From positions 1 through 64,000 of the forward strand of contig JBEKIF010000013.1 in assembly GCA_050011895.1 (NCBI GenBank): a stretch of 64,000 nucleotides of DNA, written 5' to 3'. Below the pieces are notes generated by a model that had not been told where the DNA came from, did no database searches, and worked only from the letters and a program-made list of their open reading frames with translations. Shown here piece by piece: positions 61,676-64,000 of the stretch. A program made the translations under genes and the position numbers. The stretch comes from DATBGO01 sp050011895 (GTDB taxonomy: Bacteria > Actinomycetota > Actinomycetes > Streptosporangiales > Streptosporangiaceae). Within the stretch, counting starts at the first letter, position 1, and each line of letters opens with the position of its first letter.

Positions 61676-62371
61676 ATGCCTAACCGCTTTACCAAGGCGT
61701 GCTACGCGATGGCGGCTGGCGTTGCCGTCACAGCGGCAATCGGCCTTACCGCGGCTGGCGCGGCAAGCGCGTCCACCAGCAGCGTCAAGCCGGACGCCAC
61801 CCCGCCGTGCGGCTATCACTGCATCAACCCGTACACCGCGAAGTTCGGCCCGGGCTGGGTGCTGCAGAACTACCGGGCGATCAACGCCGTCGGCAACCCG
61901 CTGAAGCTGCAGTACGCCAGCAACACCGCTCCCGGCCAGGACTGGACGATCTACTTCCAGGGCTCGGTGAACTGGTTCTATCACCACGGCCTGGTGAGCG
62001 CGAGGCTCGCGCTCCACTACGGCCATGAGCCCGCTTATGAGCTGCAGTGGTCGCCCTACGGCGTGAACACCGGCCTGTGCCAGGGGACCAGCGCGCCGGC
62101 GGCCAACGGCCGCAAGGTCAACCTCCAGGAGTGCGGCGACAACGCCAACACTGTCTGGGTGCTCGATTTCCAGGACGCTCCTCCGCACATCGGGTTCGTC
62201 CCGGTCATCGCTGGCTCGACGACCAACTTCAGCCAGCCGCAGGTGCTGACCGCCGGCACGCCGCCGACGGAGCAGCTGTACACCTACCGCATCCACACCT
62301 TCGCGGATGGATCGGTTGCCAACAACCAGCTCTGGTGGGCCTTCCCGGGCATGATCGGCCCGGCCATCTAG
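61676..62371 (+). CDS. Secreted protein, beta-trefoil-like, paralog 2
   Basis: 231 residues. A signal peptide (AMAAGVAVTAAIGLTAAGAA) ends near ASASTSS. The mature protein begins PCGYHCINPYTAKFGPGWVL and shares with paralog 1 YASNTAPGQDWTI, GLVSARLALHYG, SPYGVNTGLC, NLQECGDNANTVWV, NFSQPQVLT and FADGSVANNQLWW. No repeat linker is present. ATG at 61676 has a strong AGGAAGGA site 6 nt upstream, so it is likely well expressed. The two copies probably arose by tandem duplication. Function is unknown. Confidence 0.78.
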   Translation: MPNRFTKACYAMAAGVAVTAAIGLTAAGAASASTSSVKPDATPPCGYHCINPYTAKFGPGWVLQNYRAINAVGNPLKLQYASNTAPGQDWTIYFQGSVNWFYHHGLVSARLALHYGHEPAYELQWSPYGVNTGLCQGTSAPAANGRKVNLQECGDNANTVWVLDFQDAPPHIGFVPVIAGSTTNFSQPQVLTAGTPPTEQLYTYRIHTFADGSVANNQLWWAFPGMIGPAI

Positions 62372-62500
62372 TTGGCGCATGACTGAGGTGCCGGGACCGG
62401 GCCAGGCAGCGCAAGGCCACCCGGTCCGGCACTCCAGCCAGGTCAGGGCGCAGGCGTACCTGTCACGCAGGTCGCCAGCGGCCAGGCCAGGACCGCAAGG

Positions 62501-62529
62501 TGCCCCTCCGCCAGACCGGCGGGGGGGCA
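62501..62529. terminator. 12-bp stem hairpin after secreted paralog 2
   Basis: TGCCCCTCCGCC (62501-62512) pairs with GGCGGGGGGGCA (62518-62529) over 12 positions with one T-G wobble, around the loop AGACC. It lies between the secreted paralog and the MBL-fold gene. It is a strong terminator candidate without a U-tract. Confidence 0.55.
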
Positions 62530-62564
62530 TCTGCCGTTCCGGAGCCCGCTGGTAGAGAGGATCC

Positions 62565-63332
62565 GTGCGAGGTCTGAGTGAGGTGGCCCCGGGGATACTC
62601 GTCGCTACCGGTGAGCTGTATGTGACCAACACGACCGCCGTAGCCGGCCGCGGCGGCTGCCTGCTCATCGACCCGGCTGTGACACCGGGCGAGCTCCGGC
62701 TGCTCGCGGCGGACCTGGCAGCCCGGGGGCTGCGGCCGCAGGCGGGCTTCGCGACGCACGCGCACTGGGATCACGTGCTGTGGTGCCGGGAGCTCGGGAG
62801 CGCGCCGAGATACGCGACGGCGGCGGCGGCCCGGGCGGCCCGGCGGGACCGGGCGGCCCTGATCACCGCCGTCCAGGCTGCCGCTCCCGGGCACGACCTC
62901 GAGGTATTCGGCAGGCTGCGGCCGCTCGAGCCCGGCCAGGACGAAGTCCCGTGGGACGGCCCGCGGGCGCGCCTGCTGGCGCACAACGGGCACGCGCCCG
63001 GTCACGCTGCCATCTTCCTGCCTGACGCAGGCGTGCTGGTGGCCGGCGACATGTGCTCCGACATCGAAGTCCCGCTGCTCGACCTGGACGCCACCGATCC
63101 GCTCGGCGACTATCGCGCCGGGCTCGAACAGCTGGCCGGTCTTTCCGGGGTGCGGTGGGTCGTTCCTGGACACGGCTCCGCCGGGGACGCGGCCGCCTTT
63201 CGCGCCCGGGTGGCAGCAGATGTCGCCTATCTGGACGCTCTCGAGCGAGGCGACGGCTCAGCCGATCCCAGGCTGGCCCTCGACTGGCTGCGGGGCGAGC
63301 ACGAACGGCAACAGGGGCACTTCCGGCGCTGA
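62565..63332 (+). CDS. MBL-fold metallo-hydrolase
   Basis: A 255-residue metallo-beta-lactamase-fold protein. The metal motif is THAHWDH (H65, H67, D69, H70). Further metal ligands are in GHAPGHAAI, VAGDMCSDIE and VVPGHGSAG. All ligand positions of the fold are occupied. GTG at 62565 follows GAGAGG closely. The sequence does not distinguish a glyoxalase II-like, lactonase or other hydrolase. It is not a classical beta-lactamase, since no signal peptide is present. Confidence 0.9.
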   Translation: MRGLSEVAPGILVATGELYVTNTTAVAGRGGCLLIDPAVTPGELRLLAADLAARGLRPQAGFATHAHWDHVLWCRELGSAPRYATAAAARAARRDRAALITAVQAAAPGHDLEVFGRLRPLEPGQDEVPWDGPRARLLAHNGHAPGHAAIFLPDAGVLVAGDMCSDIEVPLLDLDATDPLGDYRAGLEQLAGLSGVRWVVPGHGSAGDAAAFRARVAADVAYLDALERGDGSADPRLALDWLRGEHERQQGHFRR

Positions 63333-63400
63333 GACCCGCGGCGGTCACGTTGCGGTTAATTGCCGTGCGCCTGACGTGCTGTCCGGAAATAATCGGCGGA

Positions 63401-63559
63401 ATGGCACCGTCCCCAGGTCCGCTCGCCGGGCTGCGCCCCGCGCTGTTGCGGCGGCTGCGGCTGGACCGGGCAACCTGGCAGGCCACCCGCCGCATCCTGG
63501 TGAGGATCGACGGCCACGGCCTGACGGGCTGCCCGCATTGCTCCGGCCGGCCCGGGTGA
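63401..63559 (+). CDS. Possible 52-residue small protein
   Basis: An Arg/Leu-rich frame (LLRRLRLDRATWQATRRILV) that ends in HGLTGCPHCSGRPG, with a CxxC that could bind metal. Its stop overlaps the GTG of the following HAD gene (GTGA), which suggests coupling. No good ribosome site precedes ATG at 63401; GTG at 63365 is in frame. The composition is near the background for this genome, so it may be spurious. Confidence 0.35.
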   Translation: MAPSPGPLAGLRPALLRRLRLDRATWQATRRILVRIDGHGLTGCPHCSGRPG

Positions 63560-64000
63560 CTGGCGTGAGCGGGGTCAACGCGGTGGTGTTCGACCTCGGC
63601 GGAGTGCTGCTGGACTGGGATCCCCGTTATCTCTACCGCAAGCTCTTCGCTGGCGACGAGGCAGCGATGGAGCAATTCCTGACCGACGTGTGCACGCGGC
63701 AGTGGCACGCCGCACATGATCTGGGCGGCAGTGTCACGCAGGCCTGCGTGGAACTTGCCGCCCGCCATCCTGAGCAGGCCGAGCTGATCAGGGCCTGGGC
63801 AGAGCGGAGCGAGGAGATGGTAGCTGGCCCGATACCGGGCAGCGTGGCGATCCTGGCCGACCTTCAGCGCCGCGGCGTTCCCTGCTATGCGCTGAGCAAT
63901 ATGGAAGCGGAGACCTTCCCGCTCCGGTTGCAGCGGTTTGCCTTCCTGCGCTCGTTCGACGGGCACGTGATCTCTGGCCTGGAGGGGATGGTCAAACCGG
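63556..64000 (+). CDS. HAD-superfamily hydrolase (5' part)
   Basis: The first ~148 residues of a HAD-IA-type hydrolase that continues past the window edge. Motif I is VVFDLGGVLLDWDPRYLY, where the second Asp of the usual DxD is Gly, as in the YihX-like and epoxide-hydrolase-N branch. Motif II is YALSNMEAETFPL, and the motif III Lys is probably in EGMVKP at the very end. GTG at 63556 overlaps the preceding small frame; GTG at 63565 is an alternative. Substrate unknown. Confidence 0.85.
   Translation, partial: MTGVSGVNAVVFDLGGVLLDWDPRYLYRKLFAGDEAAMEQFLTDVCTRQWHAAHDLGGSVTQACVELAARHPEQAELIRAWAERSEEMVAGPIPGSVAILADLQRRGVPCYALSNMEAETFPLRLQRFAFLRSFDGHVISGLEGMVKP

Noticed and set aside
62565..63332. 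Beta-lactamase resistance gene
   Set aside because: The HxHxDH motif is shared by the whole MBL fold. There is no signal peptide and no resistance context.

Overview
The window looks like chromosomal DNA of a high-GC actinomycete. Supporting signs are the very GC-rich coding bias, frequent GTG starts, a four-gene conservon operon (sensor kinase-like, roadblock, DUF742, GTPase), an IdeR/DtxR-type iron box, a DsbA-family protein of the type related to mycothiol-dependent nitroreductases, and a seven-gene hopanoid operon. No rRNA, tRNA, CRISPR array, phage or intact transposon was recognised. Genus cannot be fixed from the sequence alone.

Layout. 1-6.6 kb: 5' part of proS, a drug-efflux MFS pump with a divergent TetR regulator and a three-site operator array, an acyl-CoA synthetase, and an NfeD/SPFH membrane pair. 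6.6-20.4 kb: menA, a NERD-domain protein, an amidase, a lipoprotein, a penicillin-acylase family enzyme, malQ, pepN, a DsbA-family protein and a secreted protein. 20.4-28.1 kb: aldehyde dehydrogenase, YbaK-type deacylase, aldo/keto reductase, and an iron ABC importer (binding protein, permease, ATPase) with an upstream iron box. 28.1-29.8 kb: a gene-poor, repeat-rich stretch with a chimeric pseudogene made of YbaK and aldo/keto reductase remnants and a 73-bp inverted-repeat element.

29.8-34.9 kb: a membrane SpoIIE-type phosphatase converging on the cvnABCD-type conservon. 35.8-45.1 kb: hpnC, hpnD, hpnE, a prenyl diphosphate synthase, shc, an HpnG-IspH fusion and hpnH. Most junctions overlap by ATGA, so the operon should be co-translated. 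It would make FPP, then squalene, hopene and adenosylhopane, with a dedicated last MEP-pathway enzyme built into the nucleosidase. 45.2-52.9 kb: three tandem paralogous GT39-like membrane glycosyltransferases followed by a MacB-like ABC permease and ATPase. 53-64 kb: a PAS-GAF-SpoIIE-HATPase regulator, an FAD monooxygenase, a ribokinase, a siderophore-interacting protein, a second NfeD-like/flotillin pair, two paralogous secreted proteins that may be beta-trefoils, an MBL-fold hydrolase, and the start of a HAD hydrolase.

The most notable points are the HpnG-IspH fusion, the glycosyltransferase and exporter block directly after the hopanoid operon, the chimeric pseudogene with its neighbouring minisatellites, the evenly spaced TetR operators, and the secreted paralog pair. 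Short tandem repeats recur between genes, and Gly/Ala/Pro-rich inserts recur inside many of the proteins.
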